A DNA stretch of 64,000 nt from Pyrobaculum ferrireducens (GTDB lineage: Archaea; Thermoproteota; Thermoprotei; Thermoproteales; Thermoproteaceae): assembly GCF_000234805.1 (NCBI RefSeq), contig NC_016645.1:496001-560000 (forward strand), read 5' to 3'. How positions within the stretch are numbered: position 1 is the stretch's first letter; every line of letters begins with the position of its first letter. The position numbers were made by a program, and so were the translations under genes. Below, in pieces: positions 7,804 to 16,918 of the stretch. The notes beneath the pieces are model-generated. The model was not told the origin of the DNA, did not search any database, and was given only the letters and a program-made list of their open reading frames with translations.

Positions 7804-9031
7804 CGTCTTGTGGATTCTATTCGACGGCGGGGGGGACAGGCCGAGTGGCGGAAAGACGCCGTTTTACGTAGCCTTCAAGCCCACGATAGACTACCTAACA
7901 TCTCTCGGGTCGTGCGGCGTGTTGGATCCCGTGTCTCCCGGCGTCAGGCCTGGCTCCGACACGGCGCATCTAGCCCTATTTGGATACGACCCGTATAGGT
8001 ACTACACGGGGCGCGGTGCCTTTGAGGCCCTCGGGGCAGACGTGGCGCTGAAGCCCGGCGACGTGGCATTCCGGACAAACCTAGCCACAGTCGACGACGC
8101 GGACGTGGTGCTGGATAGACGTGCGGGCCGCTACATAGCGCCCGAGGAGGCCAGGGCCGTGGAGGAGTTGATGAGTAAGATAGGCGAGGAGGTGGGGCGG
8201 AGGTACGGCGTCGAGGTGTTGTACAAATCCACGGTGGAGCACAGGGGGGTTCTGGTGCTGAGAGGGGCGGTGAGCCACAAGGTAAGCGATACGGATCCGC
8301 ACAAGGTCGGGGCCAAGATTATGCAGTCGGTGCCTCTTGACAACAGTAAAGAGGCGGCCCTCACGGCGGAGGTTGTTAACGAAATTACGAGACGCTTCAG
8401 AGAGGCGTCGAGGGAGATGGAGGTGAACAAGGCCAGGAGGTTGCAGGGACGTCTGCCGATAAACGCAATTCTCCTCAGGGGCGGCGGCTACATGCCGCAT
8501 ATAGAGCCCATCAGGGAGAGGTACAACATCAGGGCGGCCGCCATCGCGGGGGTTGCGTTAATCAGAGGCGTGGCGCGGGCGGTGGGCATGGATGTATACA
8601 CAGCGCCCGGCCTCGGCGGGACGAAGGACGACGTCTTTGACAATGCGGTTAAGCTCGCCGTGGATCTCATGTCTACGTATGACCTGGTGTTTCTACACGT
8701 CAAGGGGACAGACAGCACCAGCCACGACGGGGACTTCGGCGGGAAGGTGTCTGTCATCGAGAGGCTGGACAAGGCGCTGGCCCCGTATCTAGACAACCTG
8801 TTGAAGAACTACGTCGTGGTCACCTCAGACCACGCCACTCCAGTCAGCGTGAGGGAGCACACAGGCGAGCCCGTGCCGATACTTCTCTACGGACCCGACG
8901 TCGTTGCCGACGACGTGGGAAAATTCTCAGAGCTCACGTGTTGGAGAGGCGCCTTGGGGAGGCTGAGGGGCATAGACGTCATGCCGATTCTAGGTAGCTA
9001 CCTAACCCTAACTGAGAAGTTCGGCGAGTGA
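7796..9031 (+). CDS. apgM: 2,3-bisphosphoglycerate-independent phosphoglycerate mutase, archaeal type
   Basis: Interconverts 3- and 2-phosphoglycerate in glycolysis/gluconeogenesis. 411 residues, the usual archaeal ApgM size, of the alkaline-phosphatase superfamily. Metal and phosphoserine motifs: DGGGDRP near the N-terminus (D10), [15 protein letters not shown] with the catalytic serine S54, then later [11 protein letters not shown] and VVTSDHATP near residues 300-345. The start overlaps the end of cutA by 8 bases. Its stop overlaps the GTG of the next gene (GTGA), suggesting a three-gene unit. Confidence 0.94.
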   Translation: MPSVLWILFDGGGDRPSGGKTPFYVAFKPTIDYLTSLGSCGVLDPVSPGVRPGSDTAHLALFGYDPYRYYTGRGAFEALGADVALKPGDVAFRTNLATVDDADVVLDRRAGRYIAPEEARAVEELMSKIGEEVGRRYGVEVLYKSTVEHRGVLVLRGAVSHKVSDTDPHKVGAKIMQSVPLDNSKEAALTAEVVNEITRRFREASREMEVNKARRLQGRLPINAILLRGGGYMPHIEPIRERYNIRAAAIAGVALIRGVARAVGMDVYTAPGLGGTKDDVFDNAVKLAVDLMSTYDLVFLHVKGTDSTSHDGDFGGKVSVIERLDKALAPYLDNLLKNYVVVTSDHATPVSVREHTGEPVPILLYGPDVVADDVGKFSELTCWRGALGRLRGIDVMPILGSYLTLTEKFGE

Positions 9032-9324
9032 TCGATCTAGGCATCATCCCCATCTCCAGGCTGAGGAGGGCAATCGAGGAGGTGGGCGGCCAAATATGGT
9101 TCTTCATAGACTTCGATCCTTTCCGAACTGTCTACACCCTGGCCCTCTGCGGGGGCTCTCCCTGCGTCGTAATTTCGGGGCAGGACATGTCGCCTATACA
9201 ACTTACGCTCGAGGAGTATCTGAGAATTGAAAGAGACGAGAGGAAAATCGCAAGCCTCCACTACACCATTCAATATCTTCTAGACAAATCTTACGGCGAC
9301 TCTCCGCGAGAGTCTATTGAGTAG
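9028..9324 (+). CDS. Small protein of unknown function downstream of apgM
   Basis: 98 residues, GTG start overlapping the apgM stop by 4 bases (GTGA). No family recognised. It reads as an alpha/beta domain: helix (ISRLRRAIEEVG), strand (IWFFIDFD), strand with GGSPCVVISG, then a helical C-terminus. Translational coupling to apgM suggests real expression. The last 45 bases overlap the end of the convergent mptE-like gene. Confidence 0.6.
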   Translation: MIDLGIIPISRLRRAIEEVGGQIWFFIDFDPFRTVYTLALCGGSPCVVISGQDMSPIQLTLEEYLRIERDERKIASLHYTIQYLLDKSYGDSPRESIE

Positions 9325-9900
9325 ATGGCTCGCCAGAGCCAGCTTCTTCCTCTTCACCAAGTCGCCTCTCTTGACGGGGGCCTCGGGGTTGAAGCCCGAT
9401 ATCGCGATCTCCCGCGCGCCCATGTAGTAGGCCAAGTAGACGGCTCTGTCTCCGTCGGTAAATCCCGAGACGTTGGCGGTGCAGCCCATTGGCCACGTCT
9501 GCACTGTGTAGACATAGGGGCCGCTGGGGACTAGCCAGTAGTTATCTCCATGTACGTGAATCACCGCAATCCTGCCCAGCCCTACGCCCTGGGGATTGAA
9601 GTCGAAGTCGCTGACGACCACGTCCGGCTTGACGCCGCGCCTCGCCAGCTTCTCTGCTGTGTATCCCTCTACGGCGACGGTAACGCTACCGCTTATCAGT
9701 CGCTCAAACGGCGGCATGTAGATAGCAGGGCAACACCAGTCGAAGTCCCTAAGCGCCTCTATAGACTCGCCGGGGAAGCCAGCCGCCGCGTGGGTAGCCT
9801 CTAGATCTCTGTCGAAGGAGAGCTCCGGCAGTAGCCTCTTGGCTAGGGTGTAGACGTAGGTCCACTCAAGGGGGTCGAATATTACGGGCCTACACGACAC
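9280..9900 (-). CDS. mptE: MptE-like 6-hydroxymethyl-7,8-dihydropterin pyrophosphokinase (DUF115 family)
   Basis: 206 residues. Archaeal MptE transfers pyrophosphate to 6-hydroxymethyldihydropterin during pterin (methanopterin/folate-like) synthesis. Recognisable motifs: PDVVVSDFDFNPQGV (acidic metal site) and VIHVHGDNYW, followed by TVQTWP and NVSGFTDGDRAVYLAYYMGA, all typical of the DUF115/MptE core. The start overlaps the end of the upstream MFS gene by 11 bases, and the 3' end overlaps the convergent 98-residue gene. Members of the wider family also occur in surface-glycan synthesis, so the specific substrate is an inference. Confidence 0.75.
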   Translation of the reverse strand: MSCRPVIFDPLEWTYVYTLAKRLLPELSFDRDLEATHAAAGFPGESIEALRDFDWCCPAIYMPPFERLISGSVTVAVEGYTAEKLARRGVKPDVVVSDFDFNPQGVGLGRIAVIHVHGDNYWLVPSGPYVYTVQTWPMGCTANVSGFTDGDRAVYLAYYMGAREIAISGFNPEAPVKRGDLVKRKKLALASHLLNRLSRRVAVRFV

Positions 9901-11044
9901 GGCCCCTGGTCTCGGGGAGGAGCCAAATGAGCGCCGAGGCCGTTGCCCATACGGCGGCGATGATTATGAGGGCCGAGGAGGAGTAGAGCGGGTAGAGCAT
10001 AGGCCCAAGTATCATGCCTACCCTCGCCGCGGAGCCGGACATGCCCGTGGCGACTCCTCTCACAGCTGTGGGGAACAGCTCAGGCGTGTATGCGTATATC
10101 ACCCCCCACACGCCTAGGTTGAAGAAGTTAAGTGCGAGGGCCCACACGACGAGTTCCCCCGGCGCCCCGCTGTAGGTAAACAACACCGCCGAGACAGCTG
10201 ACAGGAGGAAGTACAGAGAGCCCACAGGCCTGCGGCCTAGCTTCTCCACTAGATACGCCGCGGAGAAGTAGCCGGGTAGCTGCGCCAGGGTTGTTATAAA
10301 CATAAATTCGTACGTGCCCACGTAGGTAAAGCCCCTCTCCTTCACCAACATGGTGGGTAGCCAGAGAAAAGCCCCGTAGTATCCGAAGGCCAGCATTAGC
10401 CAGATGGCCGAAACAATGGAGAGCCTATACAGATCGACTTGAGGCACCGCGGCGGCCCCCGGCGGTTGCGCCCCCCTGGACTCGATCCATCTCTGCGATT
10501 CGGGCAGGGCGAGGCGTATTACAAAAACGTAGAAGGCGGTTAGGCTGAGGAGGACAAGCGACGCCCTCCATCCGATAGACGTGAAGAGATAGAGAGAGAT
10601 GGCGGCGGCTAGCACCGCCCCCAGGGACCAGAAGCTTTCTAAAAGCACCACGTTCCTCCCCCTCCTCTCCGGCGGGGAGTTTTCCGAGACGTACGTCGCA
10701 ACCACCGGCAACTCGCCGCCGAGCCCCAGCCCCGCGAAGAACCTCACTACGGCGAATTCCAGCCACGACCTGGCCAGAGCCGCGGCGCCGGTGCCCAGGC
10801 TGTAGAGGAGGAGAGTCGCCATGAAGATTTTCCGCCTGCCGAATCTATCGGCCAGACGGCCAAACAGCGCGGCGCCTATCAACATGCCTAGGTTGTTGGC
10901 GAGTATAATCAACGTCTTTCTCTGGGTATCAAGCGCCAGCTCCCCGGCGGCGGCAACCAGGAGGTAGGACAGTATCAAGACATCCAACGCATCAAACATC
11001 CAGCCGAGGCCGCTTAAGATGATCAGCCTCGCCTCCCCCATCAC
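9890..11044 (-). CDS. Major facilitator superfamily transporter
   Basis: 384 residues with about 12 hydrophobic segments. MFS signatures are clear: GRLADRFGRRKIF between TM2 and TM3, the matching EKLGRRPVGSLYF between TM8 and TM9, and GGELPVVATYVSENSPPERRGR after TM4, which is the sugar/aromatic-acid:H+ symporter style; PELFPTAVRGVATG appears in the second half. Substrate unknown. GTG 11044 or ATG 11041 are possible starts; a TTATTTTAAAAGG box lies 25-30 nt upstream. It leads the two-gene unit with mptE. Confidence 0.88.
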   Translation of the reverse strand: MMGEARLIILSGLGWMFDALDVLILSYLLVAAAGELALDTQRKTLIILANNLGMLIGAALFGRLADRFGRRKIFMATLLLYSLGTGAAALARSWLEFAVVRFFAGLGLGGELPVVATYVSENSPPERRGRNVVLLESFWSLGAVLAAAISLYLFTSIGWRASLVLLSLTAFYVFVIRLALPESQRWIESRGAQPPGAAAVPQVDLYRLSIVSAIWLMLAFGYYGAFLWLPTMLVKERGFTYVGTYEFMFITTLAQLPGYFSAAYLVEKLGRRPVGSLYFLLSAVSAVLFTYSGAPGELVVWALALNFFNLGVWGVIYAYTPELFPTAVRGVATGMSGSAARVGMILGPMLYPLYSSSALIIIAAVWATASALIWLLPETRGRVV

Positions 11045-11097
11045 TCCGCATTCAAAAGGCCGCCTTTTAAAATAACTGCCGTACGGTGCGACCTAGA

Positions 11098-11856
11098 TTA
11101 ACCCTTGAGCACCACCTCCACGCCGCTACCCCTAAGGAACTCGACGATCTCCGCCCTTGCCGGGTTCTTCACATTCTTCCTAAATAGGAAGACTTTTTCT
11201 ACAGAAGTGACGTGCTTCCTAAAGGCGGTCTGCACAACCCCCAGCGATATCTCCACGTACTTAGGCACCACGTGGCCTATGTCCACGTCGCCCCTCAGCA
11301 CCATGTCCGCGACCGTGACGTAGTGAAGATCCCCCACCACCATCGCCGAGGGGCGCCTCTCCAGCTCCCTACCCGTCACCTCCTCAACCACATAGACAAG
11401 CGTCTCGACGGCCTTTCTATCTCTCCACTCCCTCTCGGTGCTACCAACCTCGATGAAGGTAGCCGACACGGCGCTGGTGTTTGGGGGGTGGTGTGTCGCC
11501 TCGAACGCGCAGCTGAAGGGCTCGTAGGCGCCTCTACATAGAGATCTGTACAGCGAAGAGACGAGGTGCGGGTGCGCCACCGAGACGTCGGGCCAGCCCC
11601 CCGGGGTGTGTACAGTAAATAAAGGCCTTGGATTAGCCATCTCGTGGCGTGAAATAAATATGGCGTGTCTGCCGAGGGATGCCAAGACCTCCTCATTACC
11701 AAACTCGGTGGGATCGCCCCTGTGAACCACGACGGGGACGTCTCTAAATTTCCTAATTTCTAAACCACCCCGCGTCTCAACCAGGGGCATGTCCGGAGCA
11801 ACTTCTAAAAACGTGCGGGAGACCGGGTCGCCGAGCGAGATGACCAGGACGTACAC
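11098..11856 (-). CDS. dtdA: D-aminoacyl-tRNA deacylase, archaeal DTD2 type
   Basis: 252 residues. DTD2 removes D-amino acids wrongly attached to tRNA. Family motifs: ISRHEMANPRPLFTVHTPG (residues ~68-86), FEATHHPPNTSA (~118-130), VVGDLHYVT and IGHVVPKY. The N-terminus VLVISLGDPVS matches the usual Rossmann-like start. GTG start, 12 bases after the end of the upstream dehydrogenase gene, so it is probably the third gene of the acyl-CoA ligase/dehydrogenase unit. It makes a second tRNA proofreading factor in the window besides AlaX. Confidence 0.92.
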   Translation of the reverse strand: MYVLVISLGDPVSRTFLEVAPDMPLVETRGGLEIRKFRDVPVVVHRGDPTEFGNEEVLASLGRHAIFISRHEMANPRPLFTVHTPGGWPDVSVAHPHLVSSLYRSLCRGAYEPFSCAFEATHHPPNTSAVSATFIEVGSTEREWRDRKAVETLVYVVEEVTGRELERRPSAMVVGDLHYVTVADMVLRGDVDIGHVVPKYVEISLGVVQTAFRKHVTSVEKVFLFRKNVKNPARAEIVEFLRGSGVEVVLKG

Positions 11857-11868
11857 ATTGGGGAGATC

Positions 11869-12837
11869 TCAGGGTATTAAAACTGCTCTGCCCACCACCA
11901 TCTCTCTCTCCATATCTTCATGGGCCCTTGCCGCGTCTTGCAGTCTGTACTCGGCGTAGAGCGGTTTTATAAGTCCCCTCTTTAACAAGTCAAGCGCCTC
12001 GTATATATCCCAAGGCCGGAACGCCATACTGCCTAGGACCTTCAACTGCCTTAGTATCACCAGGGCGGGGCTTAGCGACGCCCTCTCCCCAGTCACGTTG
12101 CCTATAACCACCACACTCCCCGCCCTCCTAGCCAGCTTTAGAGAACGCTCCAGGGTGGGGCTACCCACCGTGTCGATGACTACATCGAAATCCTTGTCTC
12201 CCTCCGCCGCCACCTCTAGACCCAACTGCCTCAACGTAGCCGCCTTCTCGGGCGACCTCGTGGAGATGTAGACCTCCCCGCCCCTCACCTTGGCTAGCTG
12301 TGCTATGTAGACGCCGGTGCCCCCGGCGCCTACCACGAGCACCCTCCTCCCCTCCACGTCGACATGCCTAAGCGTGTAGACAGCCGTGGCGAGGGGACAC
12401 GTGGCCACCACCGCAACCCTCGGGTCGACGCCGTGGAATGGGTGCACGAACCTCGCCGGTAGCACCACATACTCGGCGTACGTGCCGTTGCGCGACTCGC
12501 CCAGTAACTCGGCGTTTCTACACAGGTTTTCAAACCCCCGTCTGCAGTAGTCACACGTCCCGTCGTAAATCGCCGAGAGGAACACCCTGCTCCCCACAAC
12601 GTCTCTCTCAACGCCGGGGCCCACCTCCACAACCTTGCCAACCCCCTCGTGTCCCGGCACCACCGGAGGCTTCACATGTGGAAAGGCGCCCTTTCTCACG
12701 ACGAGATCTCTTCCGCAGACGCCAGCCGCCTCTATTTTAACAAGAACGTCGCCGGGCCCCGGGGCCGGATCTGGCAAATCCGTATAGCGTAGCGCCTCCC
12801 GCGGCTCTCCAAATTTGACTAACTGAACAGCCTTCAC
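11869..12837 (-). CDS. Zinc-type alcohol dehydrogenase-like (MDR) oxidoreductase, possibly an enoyl/acryloyl-CoA reductase
   Basis: 322-residue medium-chain dehydrogenase/reductase. GroES-like N-terminal domain with C41 and GHEGVGKVVEVGPG (H63, E64), then a Rossmann domain with VVGAGGTGVYIAQLA (~168-182). The structural zinc loop is YDGTCDYCRRGFENLC: three Cys remain, and the first expected Cys is D92, the same DGTC pattern as in Sulfolobales acryloyl-CoA reductases, which also share DVVIDTVGSPTLERSLK-like and IGNV segments. GTG start overlaps the acyl-CoA ligase stop (GTGA), so the product may act on a CoA thioester. Simple alcohol dehydrogenase activity remains possible. Confidence 0.8.
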   Translation of the reverse strand: MKAVQLVKFGEPREALRYTDLPDPAPGPGDVLVKIEAAGVCGRDLVVRKGAFPHVKPPVVPGHEGVGKVVEVGPGVERDVVGSRVFLSAIYDGTCDYCRRGFENLCRNAELLGESRNGTYAEYVVLPARFVHPFHGVDPRVAVVATCPLATAVYTLRHVDVEGRRVLVVGAGGTGVYIAQLAKVRGGEVYISTRSPEKAATLRQLGLEVAAEGDKDFDVVIDTVGSPTLERSLKLARRAGSVVVIGNVTGERASLSPALVILRQLKVLGSMAFRPWDIYEALDLLKRGLIKPLYAEYRLQDAARAHEDMEREMVVGRAVLIP

Positions 12838-14474
12838 CTCAACACCTCTTTATACTGCTCTCTTAGTACTTTTTTATCTATCTTGCCGGTGCCTGTGAGT
12901 GGGAGTTGTGTTGTGAAGATTATCTTGTCTGGGAGCCACCATTTAGGTATCTTCCCCGCCTCTACAAATTTCTCTAGGTGCTTAATTATGTCTTGCTCTG
13001 TGGCGGAGGCCCCCGGCTTTAGAACCACCACAGCCACCGGACGCTCGCCCCACTTCTCGTGCGGCACACCCACGACGGCCACCTGCGCCACGGCCGGATG
13101 TGTCATTATCAAATCTTCAAGCTGAAGTGAGGAAATCCACTCCCCACCCGACTTAATTACGTCCTTCGCCCTATCTACAATTCTCACACGGCCGTCCGGC
13201 AGCCAGACAGCCACGTCGCCTGTGTGGAACCACCCACCACGCCAAGCCTCCCGCGTCTTCTCCACATCGCCGAGATACTCTGGAGTAACCCAAGGAGCCC
13301 TAACCACAATCTCGCCTACAGACCTCCCATCACGAGGAACAGGCCTCAAACCCTCGTCAACCACCATCAAATCAACAAGAGGAATAGGCAGACCCGTGGC
13401 TGTCAACAAGTCGTAGTACCTATCTACCTCTTTTGGAATTTCCTCGGTGGGTCTGAAGAAGCCCAGCGTTAGTATAGGCGCTGTTTCAGTCATGCCGTAG
13501 CCCACCCTCGGTATGAAGCCGGCCTCGGCGGCTTTTTTGGCCAGCTCTTTGGGCAACGCGGCGCCCCCCACCACGAATATGGGCCTCACCGCCTTGATCT
13601 TTTCGGCGTACTTCGGGAATTCGGGCGCGGTTAGCAACATGTAGAGCATCGTGGGGACCCCCGCCATAGTCTTCACCCCTTCCTCTGCGATGAGTTTAAC
13701 TGTGTGGTTTGGATCAAAGCGGCCTGGATAAATCTGGCGCCAGCCCAACAGGGCAAAAGTCCAGGGAGTGCCCCATCCATGTACGTGGAACATTGGAACG
13801 AGTTGCATAAAGGCGCACTGCTCCTCTGTGCACTCAGGCCTTGCAAAGCCTCTAAAGCCGGCGAAGGCCACCGCGCTTACCAAGGTGTGTAGAGTCAGCG
13901 CTCTGTGCGTGAAGTACGCCCCCTTCGGCTTCCCGGTGGTTCCACTTGTGTACCCAATAGTGGCCACCGTGTCTTCGCCTATCTCAGGGAGAGGTTTGGG
14001 CTCTCCCTGCTTAATTACGTCTTCAATTTCTGGATCTCGCGTAGCTGTGCCTAAACCGTCTGATATCTGTATATACAGCTGAACAGACTTTAGATGCGGC
14101 TTTAGCTTCTCCACGAGGGGCGCGAAGTCTCTGTGGTAAATCAACGCCTTGTCCTGCGCATGGTTTATTATATACACCAAGTCCTCGGGGGCGAGCCTCA
14201 CGTTTAGCGGGTGGAGCACAGCCCCCATGCCGGGCACGGCCCAGTACAGGTCAAAATGCCAGATAGTGTTCCAGTCCAGCGTGGCGACTCTATCGCCAGG
14301 AGCTATGCCTAAACGCCTCAGCCCATCGGCGAGGCGGAGGCTTCTCTCATATTCACGTCCATAGGTAGATCTGATGTTATTCCCATGGGGAGGTAGATAA
14401 GCCACTTCAACATCCCCATATATCTCCTTTATATATTTCCATAAATTACTTAACGTAAGTTGGTACTTCTCCAT
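12834..14474 (-). CDS. Acyl-CoA synthetase (AMP-forming)
   Basis: 546-residue adenylate-forming enzyme that activates a carboxylic acid to its CoA thioester. Motifs in order: YTSGTTGKPKGAYFTHRAL (~174-192, ATP phosphate loop), YGMTETAP (~325), GWFHTGDVAVWLPDGRVRIVDRAKDVIKSGGEWIS hinge region, and the C-terminal catalytic lysine in GTGKIDKKVLR. The overall look is that of medium/long-chain fatty acid ligases. Its 3' end overlaps the MDR reductase gene by four bases, and DTD2 follows. ATG start; ATTAAAAAAC box about 22 nt upstream. Acid substrate is unknown. Confidence 0.9.
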   Translation of the reverse strand: MEKYQLTLSNLWKYIKEIYGDVEVAYLPPHGNNIRSTYGREYERSLRLADGLRRLGIAPGDRVATLDWNTIWHFDLYWAVPGMGAVLHPLNVRLAPEDLVYIINHAQDKALIYHRDFAPLVEKLKPHLKSVQLYIQISDGLGTATRDPEIEDVIKQGEPKPLPEIGEDTVATIGYTSGTTGKPKGAYFTHRALTLHTLVSAVAFAGFRGFARPECTEEQCAFMQLVPMFHVHGWGTPWTFALLGWRQIYPGRFDPNHTVKLIAEEGVKTMAGVPTMLYMLLTAPEFPKYAEKIKAVRPIFVVGGAALPKELAKKAAEAGFIPRVGYGMTETAPILTLGFFRPTEEIPKEVDRYYDLLTATGLPIPLVDLMVVDEGLRPVPRDGRSVGEIVVRAPWVTPEYLGDVEKTREAWRGGWFHTGDVAVWLPDGRVRIVDRAKDVIKSGGEWISSLQLEDLIMTHPAVAQVAVVGVPHEKWGERPVAVVVLKPGASATEQDIIKHLEKFVEAGKIPKWWLPDKIIFTTQLPLTGTGKIDKKVLREQYKEVLR

Positions 14475-14560
14475 GTGCTAAAGATTAGGCTGTTTTTTAA
14501 TTATTTCTTTAGACACTAGGCTAAGACATCACTTTTATTAACAACTCGGTCTGCAACAAC

Positions 14561-15760
14561 ATGGAGTCAAGAGCCGTATCTATCCTAAGCAAGCTCATAT
14601 CAATACCCACAGTCAACCCACCCGGCGAGAAATACGCAGAGCTGGTTGAGTACGCCGAGAAGTTTTTCAAATCCCTCGGACTAGAAACAGAAATCGTAGA
14701 GGTTCCTAAGGCGGAGGTGTCAAAACGCTGTGCGGAATGCGCCGACTATCCGAGGCTGATTCTACTGGCGAGAAGCGGAGAGCCAAAAATACACTTCAAC
14801 GGCCACTACGACGTAGTGCCGCCGGGCCCACTGGAGAGCTGGAGAGTAACAAAACCCTTCGAGCCTCTCTACCGAGACGGAAGGCTCTACGGAAGAGGCG
14901 CGGTAGATATGAAAGGCGGGCTGACCTCAATTATGCTGGCCGTGGAGAAGGCCGTGTCGGCTGGGCTGAAAAACTTCGAGATATCATTCGTCCCTGATGA
15001 GGAGACAGGCGGCGAAACCGGCGCCGGCTACTTGGCGAAGTCGGGCAAAATCACGGCGCCGTGGGTCGTAATCGCCGAGGGCTCCGGCGAGGATAACATA
15101 TGGATTGGCCACAGGGGATTGGTGTGGTTTATAGTCGAGGTGTATGGAAAACAGGCACACGGCTCTACCCCATGGCAAGGGCTGAACGCCTTCGAGGGGG
15201 CGGCGTACATCGCCTACAGACTACAGGAATACGCCAAGTTGATAGCCGCCAGGTCTAGTAAATATGAATACGACGACCCGAGGGGCGCCACCCCCACCGT
15301 GACAATAGGAGGAGAGGTTCGCGGCTCCGTCAAGACCAACGTGGTGCCCGGATACTTCGCCTTCTCCGTAGACCGCAGAGTGATACCAGAGGAGGATTTA
15401 GAAGCGGTGAAAAAAGAATTTATAGATTTCGTCGAGCGCGTGGCCAAGGAACTCCCCCACAGAGTCGAGGTGAAGGTGACCAACGTCTCCGAGGCCGCGT
15501 TGGTGGAGCCCAGCCACCCACTCATCGAGGCCCTCTCGGCGTCTGTAGAGGAGGTAATCGGGAGGAAGCCCAGGAGGACGGTCTGCATCGGCGGGCTAGA
15601 CGCGAGGTTTTTCATAAAGCAGGGGATTCCCGCCGCGACCTACGGGCCGGGCCCCATAGGCCTCGCCCACGCCCCAGACGAATATGTGGAGGTGCGCCAG
15701 GTGCTAAACGTGGCCGAGGCGTACTACAGGCTAATAAAGCGGCTGAACGCCAAGACCTAG
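14561..15760 (+). CDS. M20-family metallohydrolase (ArgE/DapE-like)
   Basis: 399 residues. Di-zinc amidohydrolase of the M20 family, which includes acetylornithine deacetylase, succinyl-diaminopimelate desuccinylase and carboxypeptidases. Metal and catalytic motifs: FNGHYDVVPPG (His and Asp), GRGAVDMKGG (bridging Asp), PDEETGGETGAG (catalytic Glu pair), and a late His in GLAHAPDEYVEV. The dimerisation domain lies between ~175 and ~290. An insertion with C55 and C58 (KRCAECAD) is unusual for the family. ATG start with ACTTTTATTA 25 nt upstream. Its TAG stop shares CTAG with the convergent nitroreductase gene. Confidence 0.87.
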   Translation: MESRAVSILSKLISIPTVNPPGEKYAELVEYAEKFFKSLGLETEIVEVPKAEVSKRCAECADYPRLILLARSGEPKIHFNGHYDVVPPGPLESWRVTKPFEPLYRDGRLYGRGAVDMKGGLTSIMLAVEKAVSAGLKNFEISFVPDEETGGETGAGYLAKSGKITAPWVVIAEGSGEDNIWIGHRGLVWFIVEVYGKQAHGSTPWQGLNAFEGAAYIAYRLQEYAKLIAARSSKYEYDDPRGATPTVTIGGEVRGSVKTNVVPGYFAFSVDRRVIPEEDLEAVKKEFIDFVERVAKELPHRVEVKVTNVSEAALVEPSHPLIEALSASVEEVIGRKPRRTVCIGGLDARFFIKQGIPAATYGPGPIGLAHAPDEYVEVRQVLNVAEAYYRLIKRLNAKT

Positions 15761-16584
15761 CGCCGCCTCCGCCGCTCGAAGTATCTGACAAGCTCATCCT
15801 CTGCCAAGCGGTATCTCGTCAGCGGCCTCCCAATCGGCATTATGTACAGCGGCGTCTCCTCAGCCGGCAGGTCGAGTATCCTAGCCACCTCCTCGTCGTA
15901 GAAGGCGCCCACCGCGACGGTTCCAAGACCCATGGCTGTGGCCTGGAGGTAGACGTTCTGGCCGGCGTGGCCCAGGTCCATGGGGACATACCTAACGCGC
16001 CCCCTCTCGCCGTAGACCCTCGCAGTGCGGCTGTAGACGGCGGTGAAGACCAGCGAAACCGGCGCCGTTAAGACCCAGATCTGGTCAAGCGCTGCGTGGT
16101 AGAGCTCCCTTCTATAGTCACCCTCCTTCCTCAGCGAAATGGTGTGGGCGTGGGGATCGTAGTGGTACACGCCGGGGGTTAGGAAGCCGCCCTGCGCCTC
16201 GACGCCGCGTTCTCCCACCACGGCGTATAGCTCCAGGGGGTACTGCGCCCCGGCGCTAGGCGCAGTCCTCAGCCCGTAGGTTACTTCAGAGATGCCGTAC
16301 GCCGCCCAGAGGATCTGCCCCAGCTCCTCTAGCGTCAGCGGCTCCTCCCTAAACTCTCTAACCGATCTCCTATTCGCAAGCGCCTCCTCGACAGACACGG
16401 AGCCGCGTAGCCTCGGGTAGGGCAGGGCAATTACCCTCTCGCCTCCCGCGGCGCCCCTCTTCACATCTGTATGAGATACATGGAAATAAATGGCTAGCGA
16501 AGACGTCGAGGCGGCTAGGACGCCGGATAGAAACCTGCCGAGAGGCGTAGCCACGAGGAATTTTAAGAAGCCGCGCCTCAACAC
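15757..16584 (-). CDS. SagB-type nitroreductase-family oxidoreductase with Tat-like signal
   Basis: 275 residues. The N-terminus LRRGFLKFLVATP followed by a hydrophobic stretch to about residue 35 fits a twin-arginine export signal or anchor, so the domain is probably outside the membrane. The rest is the FMN-binding nitroreductase fold in its SagB-like form: RRSVREFREEPLTLEELGQILWAAYG, RTAPSAGAQYPLELY, and the late GHAGQNVYLQATAMGLGTVAVGAF. SagB enzymes oxidise azolines in peptide maturation, but many archaeal homologues have unknown substrates and no peptide or cyclodehydratase gene is nearby. GTG start; TATA-like box about 26 nt upstream shared with the divergent gene. Confidence 0.82.
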   Translation of the reverse strand: MLRRGFLKFLVATPLGRFLSGVLAASTSSLAIYFHVSHTDVKRGAAGGERVIALPYPRLRGSVSVEEALANRRSVREFREEPLTLEELGQILWAAYGISEVTYGLRTAPSAGAQYPLELYAVVGERGVEAQGGFLTPGVYHYDPHAHTISLRKEGDYRRELYHAALDQIWVLTAPVSLVFTAVYSRTARVYGERGRVRYVPMDLGHAGQNVYLQATAMGLGTVAVGAFYDEEVARILDLPAEETPLYIMPIGRPLTRYRLAEDELVRYFERRRRR

Positions 16585-16593
16585 CTCTATGTC

Positions 16594-16618
16594 TGGGAGA
16601 ATAGCTATAAGCTTTTAC
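16594..16618. promoter_or_regulatory. Shared divergent TATA-like element
   Basis: AGAATAGCTATAAGCTTTTACG holds a near-palindromic AGCTATAAGCTT core. On the minus strand it lies about 24-26 nt before the nitroreductase GTG (16584); on the plus strand about 20 nt before the ATG at 16622. Supports the later start for the plus-strand membrane protein. Confidence 0.45.
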
Positions 16619-16621
16619 GTC

Positions 16622-16915
16622 ATGGACGTAACCGCGGTTTTACTCATGGTGTTTGGCCTCCTCTCAGCCCTCTCAGGCCTGTGCCTCGTGAAGCCCGGGC
16701 TCGTCGAGAGGGCCACCCTCGGCCTCCTAAGCGGCTATGCCGCGTGTACAAGACTTCACCTAGACTGGCCAATCCTCGCCACGATCCTCACCGCCGTCAT
16801 CCACGGCGTCGCGGGGCTGGACGTCTGGCTATTGAGGATGGGGAGGGACTCCTGGTGGCTCTGGCCCCTCGGGATGGCCGCGGCGACGTGGCTTATATAC
16901 ATCTACCTGGGCTGA
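16622..16915 (+). CDS. Small membrane protein of unknown function
   Basis: 97 residues from ATG 16622, with three or four hydrophobic segments (AVLLMVFGLLSALSGLCLV; ILATILTAVIHGVAGLDVWLL; WWLWPLGMAAATWLIYIYLG). An in-frame upstream extension to 16490 would overlap the divergent gene and is not hydrophobic or conserved-looking, so I prefer 16622 (16589 is a second choice). Its stop is 1 base before the ATG of the methyltransferase gene, so the two are likely an operon. No family recognised. Confidence 0.6.
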   Translation: MDVTAVLLMVFGLLSALSGLCLVKPGLVERATLGLLSGYAACTRLHLDWPILATILTAVIHGVAGLDVWLLRMGRDSWWLWPLGMAAATWLIYIYLG

Positions 16916-16918
16916 GCC

